A stretch of 64,000 nucleotides of DNA from Pisolithus tinctorius (Eukaryota; Basidiomycota; Agaricomycetes; Boletales; Pisolithaceae): the NCBI GenBank assembly GCA_024663395.1, contig JANFAH010000059.1:124001-188000 (forward strand), written 5' to 3'. Shown here piece by piece: positions 9,763-20,045 of the stretch. A program made the translations under genes and the position numbers. The number at the start of each line of letters is the position of its first letter. Within the stretch, counting starts at the first letter, position 1. The notes beneath the pieces were generated by a model. That model worked only from the letters and a program-made list of their open reading frames with translations. It was not told the origin of the DNA and did not search any database.

Positions 9763-12700
9763 ATGAACGCGACTCTCAGAGCTACCGAGAGCCTAGAGAT
9801 GAGTAGCAAAGCACTTTTCTTTGCAGGGTCAGATGACGAAACAGACCCTCTTCCGGCTGACAATGCGGCTCCAGAAACAAGCGCGTCTCGGCCAAGTACA
9901 CCTTCGGAATCTCGCCCGCGGTCGCCGACTACAGCTACCGTCCCGGAGAAGAGGTTATTTCTTGTAGACAGCGATGAAGAAGACGCATCTCACTCTTTGG
10001 AACATGCACCGGGAAGATTCAGACTCCCTGACGCCCAGGCTAATCACGATTCAAGTGATATTGAATTACCTTGCTTGGAAGAGCTGCCCCGGACGTCCAG
10101 TGTTAGCAGTATATCCTCGGAACTCTCTAACACAAGGTTATCTCCCAACGCGTCCTCATCCCGACCACCACCTCTCAAAAAGCAGCGGCTAGCCTCCCCC
10201 AAGAATTTCCGTCATCCGCCCAGTATGGAGGACGCATATATTGGTTGCATCGTATGCAACGCTTGGAGCACCGCAAAGGGGAAGGGATACATCAGTCCAG
10301 GAGATGAAGTTTTAATTGAACGTGATGCCCTTGAAGACAGGACCGGACGTGTCAAGGGCCGAAATAAAGAGGCAGGGAATAAAGGAAAGAAAAAGCAACT
10401 TACACTCAAAGCTATGATGAACCCTCAGCCGTCCAACTTTGCAAAGCGTAAGATAGACGCAGTCATTCGATTGACAAACAAGGCTGGTTTCGGTGAGCAA
10501 ATACCGTTTGATGATTAACAATGAATTCTATAACATCATCTCAGAGTTTGGCCGACTTCCGCAAGATCTATCTGTGTGGATTTCAAAGCTACTTGATCTA
10601 GGTGGGAACTACTCCTTGCAATGTCCATTATGCACTTATTCATGCGTAGGTTATGGTAGATATGATTGCCTTCAAGGGCAGCACCATGATCGACTGTCCG
10701 ACAGTGCTTCATTCGGGTGCGGACGTTGTTGTATCGCTGTCGGTTTATCTTCGCGCATCCGCATTTAAACCTCCGAGTACCTCGGGAATAGAAACGAGCA
10801 AATTGTCTGGGCTTGGGCAAGAAACAGAAGAGGAAACAGTTCTCAGGGGACGAAAGGCTGCACTTCTGACTTTGTTCGACGCTCTCAACCTCCGACCCCG
10901 GCATGGCGCTCAAACTTACCGGGATCGTAATGTCTCGAACAGTACGTCCGAAAGCCGGTCGGAGCGTTCCAGCGGAAAAAAGAAAGTAAAAACAGAAATC
11001 GTGGGTGACGGAGAGGAGGTAGAAGTGGAGGATGGCGAGGAGCTTTCCGACGATGATCTCCAACTAATTTATCGAAAGTAATCAAGTCTCCTTCCTTGCA
11101 CATCCCTTTGCTGATTTGCTCCAGAGCGCAGCGAAATGATCGAGCGCTGGCAGAAATGGACCCTCCACCTACGTTTACCCTCACGTTGAGGGGATACCAA
11201 AAGCAGGCATTGATGTGAGTTGTCCATAAATCACTAGGACTCTGACCGAACGTCAGTCAGGTGGATGCATTCCATGGAATCAAGTGAAAAATCTGCAAGG
11301 GATGCCACTTGCATGCATCCTCTATGGACCGAGTAAGTCGCCCTTAACATTACCTTACTTCCCTTACATGCTGTCAGGTATGCATTCCCTGCCGAACCGC
11401 GGGATGGTGTTATCGACTTGACCGCAGATGAAAAACCTTTCTACTTCAATCCCTACTCCGGGGAATTGAGTTTGGAATTCCCTAAGTCTGAGCTAAAACT
11501 CAAAGGAGGAATCCTCGCGTAAGTCACCCCACAAAGTCCCTTGGTATCAGTTAACTTATCTGACTGGTCAGTGATGGTAAGGCGCATAGTTCAACTTTCG
11601 ATGAATTATTGATCTCAACAATTTGCGGACATTCCATGAGACAGAGAGTGAGATTAGTTTATACCCTATAATGATCCAGCCCTGACTTACTTCCAGTGGG
11701 AATGGGGAAAACAATCATGCTTTCCGCTCTAATTCACGCAAACAAAGACCCTGAGCCAGTCCGCCCGGAGGACGAGGGTAAGAAAGCCCGTCAACTGAAG
11801 CTTGGCAGTACATTCAGACCAGTTCTTAATGATCAACGGCTACAATTGAAGTTCGGCTCGTCCGCCACCCTTGTTGTCGCACCAACGTCACTCCTTTCAC
11901 AGTGGTCTGAAGAGCTGCTACGTTCCAGCGTTCCGGGGACGATACGGGTGACGGTTTGGCATGGACAGAACAGACTAGACTTGGATGCTTTACACGACTA
12001 CGACGGAGACCAGAAGAGTATCCCGGTCGTTATAACTTCATACGGCGTGCTGGCTTCTGAACATGCAAAATTTCAGAAATCAAATGGGCAATCATCTATC
12101 TTTCAAAGTTAGTCGGCCAATAGTCCATTGGTTGAAGTGCACTGAATCCGTCCCACTGCTAGTCGAATGGCTAAGGGTCATTCTGGACGAAGCCCATCAT
12201 TGTAAATCTCGGACGAGTAAAACTGCCCGGGCAGTCTATGCACTTCAAGCCAGGCGGAGATGGGCAGTTACTGGTTTGCGGATTTGTTGATGCATGTTGT
12301 GCCTTATTCACATGAGCCTCCAGGGACACCGATTGTGAATAAGCTTGAGGATCTCTATTCTCTTCTGTGAGGGCGGGTTTGCTCTATTCAGATACTTGCA
12401 TATTGACTCGTCTGGATAACAGAAAGTTCCTGAATTTTATCCCTTGGTCTTCACATTCATTTTTCCGCTCGTTTGTGTATTTTCCTTGTTGCTTGACCTA
12501 TGAGGATGAAGATTTGGCAGGTTTATCACGGTGCCTTTCCTCGCCCGCGACCCAAAGGCAATTGAAATTGTCCAGGTCATCCTGGAGAGTGTCCTTTTGC
12601 GACGAGAAAAGAGCATGCGGGACAGCAATGGTAACCGTATTGTTGAACTTCCAGCGAAGGAGGTTTTGATTGAGAAGTTACAATTTACCCCTGCCGAGCG

Positions 12701-14185
12701 GATAATCTACGACTCTATATATGATACTGCCAAGCGCAACTTCGACCAGTTGAATGCGAAGGGCTTAGTTGGCAAGAACTACACTCATGTCCTTGCTATG
12801 CTTATGCGGTAGGTGTTTTCTCTCGATGGTAATGAGCATAGCTCACCCCGCGGTCACCGTAGTCTACGCCGTGCCGTACTGCACCCGGACTTGGTTGTAA
12901 ACCCGGACAACGGTAGCCAAGATCCTAGTTCGAAGCCCAGCGCAATCGACCTTGATATGTTGATTTCGGATATATCAAAGGATTCTAATGGTGAAGGGGG
13001 CTCGAAAACTGCGTTTGCAGAGAACGTCCTTGCCAACTTGGCCAACGCATCTGAAGTCGAATGTCCAATCTGTCTCGATGTAGCGGAAAGCCCCTTGATT
13101 ATCCCACAATGTATGCATCAATGGTGAGCAGTTTCACCCGTCAATGATACGTCGATAACGAGACGTCGCTGTCTTAGCTGTAGGGATTGTATTGTCGCTC
13201 ATCTTACTGCCTGCTCGGAGCGAGGTGAAGAGGGTCGGTGCCCTACGTGTTCGCAGGGACCAGTTAAGGAAATCGAGCTGATGGAGGTGGTTCGTTCAAA
13301 AGGCCAGCCAGGAGAAGAACAGTCACCCTTCGTCAGCACGAACAAGGAGCTGGCTGGCGTATCGCTACGGCGCAACGACTTCCGTTCCTCTGCTAAGCTG
13401 GATGCTCTCTTACAAAACTTACGTGAGTTTCGGCTGCGGCTCTTTGAGGCTATGTATTCTAATTGATGCTTGTGTAGGGCGGTTGCAAGATCAGGACCCC
13501 TATTTCCGAGCAATCGTTTTCTCTCAATTTACTTCGTTCCTCTCACTCATCTCCGCTGCACTCGACCGCGAACGCCTAACATGGTATAGGTTCGATGGCT
13601 CTATGGACATGAAGAAACGGAATGCTGCGATCACAGAGTTTAAACAAAATGAGCGTAAACCAAAGATATTGCTCATCAGTTTGAAAGCCGGCGGAGTTGG
13701 ATTGAATGTAGGTCACCACTATCATGAGGAAGTGTCATTATCTCACAGCCATGACAGTTGACAACTGCTAACCATGTGTTTATGGTGAGTACTTTATGTA
13801 TAGGGAGCGTACGGCAACTCCCTGACAGGCGCTTTAGATGGACTGTTGGTGGAATACGGCGACAGAACATCAAGGTTCTGTCGTTACGTTCGTGAGGTTG
13901 CTGTATGGTGACTGATGCCGTCTTTTCTAGCCATTGATCGTGTTCATCGATTGGGTCAAGAGAAGACTGTCTACGTGAAGCACTTCATCGTGGGTTTCTT
14001 GTAATTTCCCAGAAATTTTGACTCAGATGCTTTCATAGGTGGAAGACACCATCGAAGGTCGAATTTTGCAGATACAGAAACGTAAAACTGCAATTATCAA
14101 GGAGGCATTCCGAGGCACACAACAGTCTGGGAAAGGTGACCCGGAGAGCATCGAGAACCTCAAGGTCATCTTTGGCGACGATTAG
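9763..14185 (+). CDS. RAD5: RAD5 DNA repair helicase / ubiquitin ligase (HIRAN-SNF2-RING)
   Basis: RAD5 polyubiquitinates PCNA with Ubc13-Mms2 and reverses stalled forks in error-free DNA damage tolerance. The model has 20 exons and about 1,140 aa, and all phases close. N-terminus: a [10 protein letters not shown] acidic/Ser region. HIRAN domain: about residues 155-290. SNF2 ATPase: Walker A DEMGMGKT near residue 507, built by a 5-nt exon (11572-11576) and a 3-nt exon (11645-11647), and a Walker B LDEAHH near 650. RING: CPICLD...CMHQCCRDC...CPTC at about 872-915. Helicase C-terminal domain: FSQFTSFL...[15 protein letters not shown]...DRVHRLGQ up to about 1090. Tiny exons are frequent, for example 27 nt at 13758-13784. 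The second in-frame ATG at 9799 has a better context and family-like spacing ([14 protein letters not shown]) and may be the real start. CCT7 ends about 110 bp upstream. Confidence 0.93.
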
Positions 14186-14314
14186 CTCCAAAGCACCTGT
14201 TGTAATATACCTGTACTACGTCCGCAAACGTGTTAGCAACCAAGAGATGCAAGTGCTTCCATATCATTATGTAACATACAGCAAGCTATAGTTAACTAGC
14301 TTTCGGCGTGCGCA

Positions 14315-15568
14315 TTAACCCAGAGCACTCTCTGACTTGATCGTTCCACAAAATTGACATGACCAGAATTGATGTGATATCCCACCCTCCCCGCACACTA
14401 AGCATGTCCATCCGGATGACATATCACTAGGTCGTTCTGCAAGACACGCTCCACACTGGAGTGTAATACCGTCATTAATCAAAGTACAAAGAGGGCACGA
14501 CCATTGCTTGTCGATTGAGGTCGAAGTACTACCTGAACGCAAGCGATTTTGGTGCCGCCCTAAATCCTGAGAGCGTCCAACTGAGCTCGGCTTGCGGGAC
14601 GATTCATTAGCCGGTTTTGGCATTGAAGCTGCGGTGGTTAATATGTCGTCGCCGGTCAGATCGAGGACTTCGGTCTGTACGCTTCCTTTAGCAGCCCTAG
14701 CTGCTTCGCGCAACGCTACTTGGCCCGAGCCACATTCCAGTTCGTCTCTCTTTCTGCGTTCCGCGGCCTAATAGGAACACATGAGAGAAATCGAGCACCA
14801 ATAGAACCTGACTCACTCTAGCCGCAAGTTCCCGAGGGCTCAAATTGTTTAGAACAGTATTTCGGCCTCCAAGCCTTCCCCCGCCTCTGAAAATGGCCTG
14901 TAAATTTTGTCTCTTCTCCGCAGCATCAGCGGCTTTCGCTCTCGCAAGATGCGCTGGCAAGTTATGTGATACACCGGTACCCAGCCGATGACCCGGAGAA
15001 AAGAAACCCTCTCCGGCATAGCCGGACCGCTGCAGTGCATCATACTCGTCCTCAAGCCCTGCTAAAAATTGATAGAAGCGTTCATCGTGAGGCCCGTGTA
15101 CGTTGTGTGTGAGCTAAGTAAGGGTGACCCTAGCACCTGAGCATTATCTAACTCCAAAAGGAGGGAACTCGCCTCGTGAAGCATTACTCTGACAACCTGA
15201 TCTTCTTCGAGGAAAGTGTCTGACGCCCACGCTGGACGCAGTCTAAGGAGTATCTTCTCGCCGCCATTGACGTCTGAGAATCCCATTAGTTTCGTACGCC
15301 TCCTGGAACGACACAGTTCGCGCACTTAACCCTGCGTTCCCGGTAGCCTGTTAGTGGACACAGGCCTTGCAGACCTTGTCAAATGGGAGGCCTCACCGAG
15401 TAGGTTAGTACTCTCAGGGAAGAACTCGGAGAGCACGGGCAGAACCCAACCGTGCTTACGCATAATCGGTTTGACGAGTGACGCGACACGCTGCAACATC
15501 GGGAGCGCCCGTTCCGCCTTAGGCATGTCCTTAAGATGAGTGAAGGACTGTACGAAGACATCTGGCAT
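14315..15568 (-). CDS. WSS1: WSS1-like DNA-dependent metalloprotease (WLM domain)
   Basis: Wss1/SPRTN proteases cut proteins covalently trapped on DNA. Exons are 15568-15397, 15331-15326 (6 nt), 15273-15173, 15113-14817 and 14767-14315, giving 342 aa with all phases closing. The WLM domain fills about residues 1-130. The 6-nt exon supplies GLN of the family string NLLGLNVNGGEK. The zinc site HELTHNVHGPHDERF is assembled by removing a GC-AG intron (15172-15114) exactly between HE and LTH. The C-terminal half holds two RanBP2-type zinc fingers, WSCPLCTLINDGITLQCGAC and WTCLVCG...WSCQFCG. Between them and the protease lies VLDLTGDDI, which resembles a SUMO-interacting motif. It is convergent with RAD5, with 130 bp between the stops. 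Confidence 0.9.
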
Positions 15569-16243
15569 TCTGAGGAAGCGTAGCCCAAGTGGAAGTACAA
15601 AAGTAAGTTATCTGCAATGACGCGTACATGCAGGCGCTAATAATACTAGGCAGGCCATCAAGGTGGAATCCAAAAAGGGGAAGCCCCTTAATAATTCACT
15701 CATGGGCGTCGGCTCTATTCCAGCTGTGGCTTCGAAGGCTCTCAGAGAGCGCGTATTCCACCTTCTAACCCTAAACGAACGACCCAATCCTTACTGAAGA
15801 TATATGCGTTCATACTGATCGGTACCGCGGGTTGGTCAAGTTTTGGACTCAGGGCCTCACAAACGTCAAACGTAGACACTCTCAATGCTTGGCCTACCGC
15901 CAGGTCCTGTTTCAAGTTAACTCAGGAGGGACTCGCGGCAATTTCGGACCGCTTCATTCTGATCAATCGAGACTATCTTGAGCGACTAAGAGTTAAGTTA
16001 GTGTTCAGAGTGGAGCATAGTTCTTGACCAGCCTGTACCCTCCCAAATGGTCGTGGGGCCTTGCCTAAACAGATCAGCCCTTCTTCCCCCGAGGAAGGTC
16101 TATTCTAAGTAAGGAAAGCTCTACGGATGACCCCCGTGAACAAAATCCAGATACCACAGAGGTAAACTAGCTTACACACAGGCATAGCATTTCGCGTGTG
16201 TGAACAAATGGGCGTTTGGGTTCATGAGGCTGTGGGTAATCGG
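15569..16243. other. Intergenic, no gene seen
   Basis: This 675-bp gap lies upstream of WSS1 and downstream of the MFS gene, both on the minus strand. No frame with family motifs was found. An AACCCTAAAC telobox-like string occurs about 200 bp upstream of the WSS1 start. Confidence 0.4.
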
Positions 16244-17736
16244 TCAGCCGGTCTTAGTCTTCAGATTTCTCCAAAGTGTCGTGAAGAGCACCGCCCCGAT
16301 TCCGACTAGTGCTATCTCCAACCCTGTGTAATTCAGCATCCCGACAGAGACGCCCGATCCTCCCCATACAGCACCTGTGACACGACCAGCATAGTTGGAA
16401 TACTGGATTACCATCGACGACCACCTGTTCCGTTCGGGTGGGAGTTGTTTGCTCAGGAGGCTGAGCGTCACCGTCGTCGCGAGATTAAAGCCCAGAGCAA
16501 TTGCCCACCAGCACATGAAAAGCGAGCCGTAGTTAATCTTGCCCGTGCGCAACAGCGACAGGAAAACAGCTAATCCTGCTAGACCTAGTCCGCATCCTAA
16601 GGCAAGCAACTTTCGATCTTGAATTCGGCCCGCGAAAAACATATTTGCGAGGAGAAATGGGAATGCTGTGATGCCACCTAACGCGATGAAATTCCCTGCT
16701 GCAAAAGGTGACCAACGAAGATCTGGAGTAGCGGCCCCAAAGACGGGGAGGTTCGCTTCCCAGGAGCCCAAAATGAAGAAGCATAACATGGCAAACCAAC
16801 ACATACAGAATATCACACCGCACTGTGTGGCAGGAACATGGTGAAATGGAATCCAGAGGGTAACTCGTGAAGTTGGGGTGCTTACAGTTGCCCGTGTGAA
16901 TAGGGTTCCTCCTTGATCATCATGGCTGGGTCCCGGTACATTTACGACCTGGAGCGGCAGTGAATTCGTCGGCTGTGAAGGAATCCCGTTCACCTGAGGA
17001 AGATCCTCGAAGTATATCGCAATGATGACCCAGAAAATCGCGTAAACACCAGCCATGACCCAACCCGGACTGGTATACCCATTAAAAATTGGGCTGGAAA
17101 ACCCAATCTTATATAGCAAACCGCCGGAGAAAGGTCCAAGAGTCATCCCCAAACCCTGTCCGATGACCAACCAACTCGCCAAAGTGGTTCTACGACGGAT
17201 GCCTACGATGCGGGGGTCTGTGCAGTACCGCTTAGTATACATGAACCCAGTGAACGATATCCCATTCAAACAACGTCCGATAAGGATCAGGTATAGGAAA
17301 TGAAGTCGATAGGCACTGGCATAAGCAATGTGACCTAGAATCGCTGTGAGGCAGCCGACATGCAAGGGCATGGCATATCCGCCTAGATCTTGGGTGAGAA
17401 TGGACCAGGGATTCACAGGCGCACTCACCCTTGTCGAATTTCGTCATAGGGATGAGTGCCAGACCCCCAAAAACAGTGGGTATACCAATGACCAGCCCAG
17501 AGAATGTTGAACTGCCACCCAAGTACTGGGCATACTCATTGGACGACGATACAATGATGAAGAACGAGATCTTCCAGTTCCGGGGTCAGATGGATGGACT
17601 CATTAAAGCGACGCATGGTAGCGCCTACCTGCAGTAGTAGGTTCATCGTAAGTATGATGCATAGCGAAGCAATTTTAGGGAGCTTGAGTTCGGAGTCGTC
17701 CTCATAATTGCAAACGCTAGGACGGAGGGTGACCAT
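16244..17736 (-). CDS. Major facilitator superfamily transporter
   Basis: This is a multi-spanning plasma-membrane or vacuolar transporter; the substrate cannot be read from sequence. Exons are 17736-17629, 17570-17429 and 17382-16244 (462 aa, all in phase). About 11-12 hydrophobic segments are visible, among them IASLCIILTMNLLLQ, SGLVIGIPTVFGGLALIPM, ASWLVIGQGLGMTLGPF, WVMAGVYAIFWVIIAIYF, GVIFCMCWFAMLCFFILG, FIALGGITAFPFLLANMFFA, SLFMCWWAIALGFNLATTV and a final ALVGIGAVLFTTL. GRCLNGISFTGFMYTKRYC lies at the TM4/loop position and precedes TDPRIVGIRRRTTLASW. The pattern resembles the fungal general-substrate MFS branch that includes lysosomal MFSD8-like proteins. A long loop of about 50 residues follows TM6. 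Neighbouring genes give no clue to the substrate. Confidence 0.75.
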
Positions 17737-18523
17737 AAGTATTTGATATTCGGCGACGCGGCGCGGCAGGGCTGGACGACTACGGGGTGCGGCAGCCGTT
17801 GGCGGTCAATGGCAACCACAGCGGCCAGTCGTCTGCTTAAGCGGTCGTCTCGCTGATCATAACATAAATCCACAGCTGCAAGTCATTCCGCCGGCGGCCC
17901 TAGGTTAACCTGGGCTACCTGGTGGACGTGGGACTCTTGGATTCTCAATTAAAGGCACGTTGCTTGAATTGGGTCGATGCTATTGCTGTAATGACGCACG
18001 AGGCGGAGTACTACTTCTCTATAGAATTTCTGATCTAAGCGCTGGAGTGAAAATGGATGCTTGTCCCGCGGAGGGCCATTGTATTACATACAAAGGAGTT
18101 GGGTAATTCATCGGACGCCGAACTTTCATCTATCAGTACCGAGACGGAGGGCGCCTCCTGGGTTCATGTTTGGCGCAGGTAGCTACCGTCACAGCCTCGG
18201 ATGGACGCTCAGGTGCAACGAGCCGTCCGCGAAGGCAGCGTGTGATGCACGCTCCAAGCTGGCAAACTTGACTTTTAACGGAAGTGGTGGATGCCGATAA
18301 GCCCAAGTGAGACCAATTCACCGGGAACACGATGGAAGTTTCAACACGTGGACCTCAAATCACCGATGAACCAAAACGAGGGTTGGAGCTTGGAGATTGG
18401 ATCAATACTGTATGGATTGCGCCACGCTTGGTTTGTGAACTTCGTTGCCGTCTAGGCGCCCAAACGCTTTATAAAGGATCAGCTGTTGTTGTAAGACAGG
18501 TCAAGCTTCAGCCCACATCCTCG
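17737..18523. promoter_or_regulatory. Divergent intergenic region (MFS / MYND gene)
   Basis: This 787-bp region has no supported gene. A TATAAA box at 18470-18475 lies about 50 bp upstream of the preferred MYND start codon. An open frame continues upstream of that start to an ATG at 18332, but it lacks conserved features. Confidence 0.4.
18470..18475 (+). promoter_or_regulatory. TATA box of the MYND gene
   Basis: TATAAA lies 49 bp upstream of the ATG at 18524. This spacing would place transcription start 20-25 nt before that ATG and would exclude the upstream ATG at 18332 from the mRNA. Confidence 0.4.
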
Positions 18524-19307
18524 ATGTCCGCACTTCTTGAAAAAGAAAATAACTCTGCGATTACTCCCATCACGCCCTCCGATCTCAATAATCCGGTTAC
18601 TTTCCCTACTTTTTGGGGCCTCCCATCAGAGTATGAAATAAATGACACGTACCTGTATTCGACGAAACCCCGCAAACACTGGTGTTTCCTTGGAAAAATT
18701 ATTAGCAGCAGTGTCCTCGTCCGACTCGCTCTGGAAGTGGAGGACAAGGAGGGGCATAGATTACTTGTCGCGTTCCACACAGACGACCGCGGTGCCGCAT
18801 TCCTGGACCAATGCAAGGAGGGCCATACGATTGCCGTCCTTTACGCAACACAGCATACATTTGCTTTCAGTCCGCCCGGATTAAGGCTGGAACAGGATGT
18901 CCATGTGAAGATATTCCCGTACTCCCTGGATGAGATGTTGGAAGCTAGCAGTGAACTGTTTGAGAAGGGGATGGCGAAAAGATGCGATGGGTGCGACAAG
19001 ACAGACACTCCTCTGAAGAAATGTAGTGCTTGCAACGGTGCATGGTACTGTTCCAAGGCAAGTTGACCTATATCCGGGATGCTCAGTAAACAATATTGAC
19101 GATGGTCTGAAGGGATGCCAGACAGACTGTTGGCAAGCGCATAAGCAACGATGTCCGATTCTCAAAGAAATACAGTGGTTCGCAAGGAAAAATTGGGAAA
19201 ACAGTGTTCATCAGTACTTCTTCCCCAGACACCCAAGAGGTTGGCATGTCCCTCAACGTTCTCGAAATGCATTACCGAATGTGATGCCACAGGCTCGTGG
19301 ATTCTAG
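18524..19307 (+). CDS. MYND-type zinc finger protein
   Basis: This is a small protein (242 aa from 18524) with one C-terminal MYND finger, a protein-interaction zinc module; no catalytic domain is seen. Exon 1 is 18524-19057 and exon 2 is 19113-19307. The finger reads CDGC...CSAC...WYCSK + GCQTDCWQAHKQRC. The two halves join only over a GC-AG intron (AAG|GCAAGT at 19058, AG at 19112), which restores the Cys spacing. Without splicing the frame stops two codons past the junction. The N-terminal about 170 residues look like a folded domain of unknown type. An upstream in-frame ATG at 18332 would add 64 residues, but a TATA box at 18470 argues for the internal start. Only 23 bp separate its stop from the convergent prefoldin gene. 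Confidence 0.7.
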
Positions 19308-19330
19308 GATTATTGATAGTAGGTATAGTG

Positions 19331-19909
19331 TTACTGCCCTGGAGCATGATGAAACTGTGGAGAAAATGAGTACACCGTACTTGCGCACACGTGAAAAACG
19401 CGCACGATGTCCCTCAATCGAGCTTGTGCATCATTAAACTGCTTCTCCAAGTACTTTGACTGTTTTACCACCTCAGGGGTAGAATGGATAGCGAGAAAAT
19501 AAATGAACGGACCTTTTTGTTGAGAGAGTTGACCTCGTCAGTCAACTCTTTCTCCTGCGCTTTCAACTCCTGTTCCATTGTCTTCTGTGGAACCATCATA
19601 AACCTACATGGAGGAGTTGTCGTTTCCCAAGGGACACACTGAGTGGATTGCGCACATTTTCCCCACACCTTTGTACAGATTAACGTCGTGTCCAACGCTG
19701 GATATTTCACTAATAGTCAGCTGGACGATCCGACGCTCGCGCTCCTTGGCCGTGCATTGCTGTTTTGTTAAGTTGAGTGAGCGTTGAGACTGAACGGCCG
19801 ATTGTTGAATTTGAATGAGAATCTATGGTGTCATGGCTGAATCGTGGCCATTCTCGAGTGTCGATGATATACACACTTTCCTCAGCGTTTCGTCGGGCAA
19901 CGCAGACAT
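19331..19909 (-). CDS. PFD1: Prefoldin subunit 1
   Basis: This is a beta-class subunit of the hexameric prefoldin that passes nascent actin and tubulin to CCT. Exons are 19909-19877, 19822-19656, 19603-19513, 19459-19406 and 19354-19331. They give 122 aa, the same length as human PFDN1. The protein is almost all coiled coil: an N-terminal helix (LRKILIQIQQSAVQSQRSLN), the hairpin VNLYKGVGKMFMMVP, and the C-terminal helix TMEQELKAQEKELTDEVNSL followed by SKYLEKQFNDAQARLRDI. The last intron (19405-19355, 51 nt) is in frame without a stop, so an unspliced reading would add 17 residues. The spliced end FHHAPGQ matches the family length better. It is divergent to SNU114, with 136 bp between the starts. 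Confidence 0.85.
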
Positions 19910-20045
19910 CGTAGTAACTAATGAGCAGATGAGTGCATGGCATTCGGGTACTTGTACTTGTGTGGACCGGTGGACCGGAGTTCAAAAACAACTCCTACGC
20001 GGGGGACGCGTTCGCCAAGTTACACTACAGTAAATCATTGGCTTC

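Noticed and set aside
12063..12290. Separate small gene inside RAD5
   Set aside because: The frame is explained by RAD5 exon 10 plus read-through of the preceding 55-nt intron.
18332..18523. Upstream extension of the MYND gene
   Set aside because: Open and in frame, but it contains a TATA box at 18470 and no conserved-looking sequence; treated as promoter.
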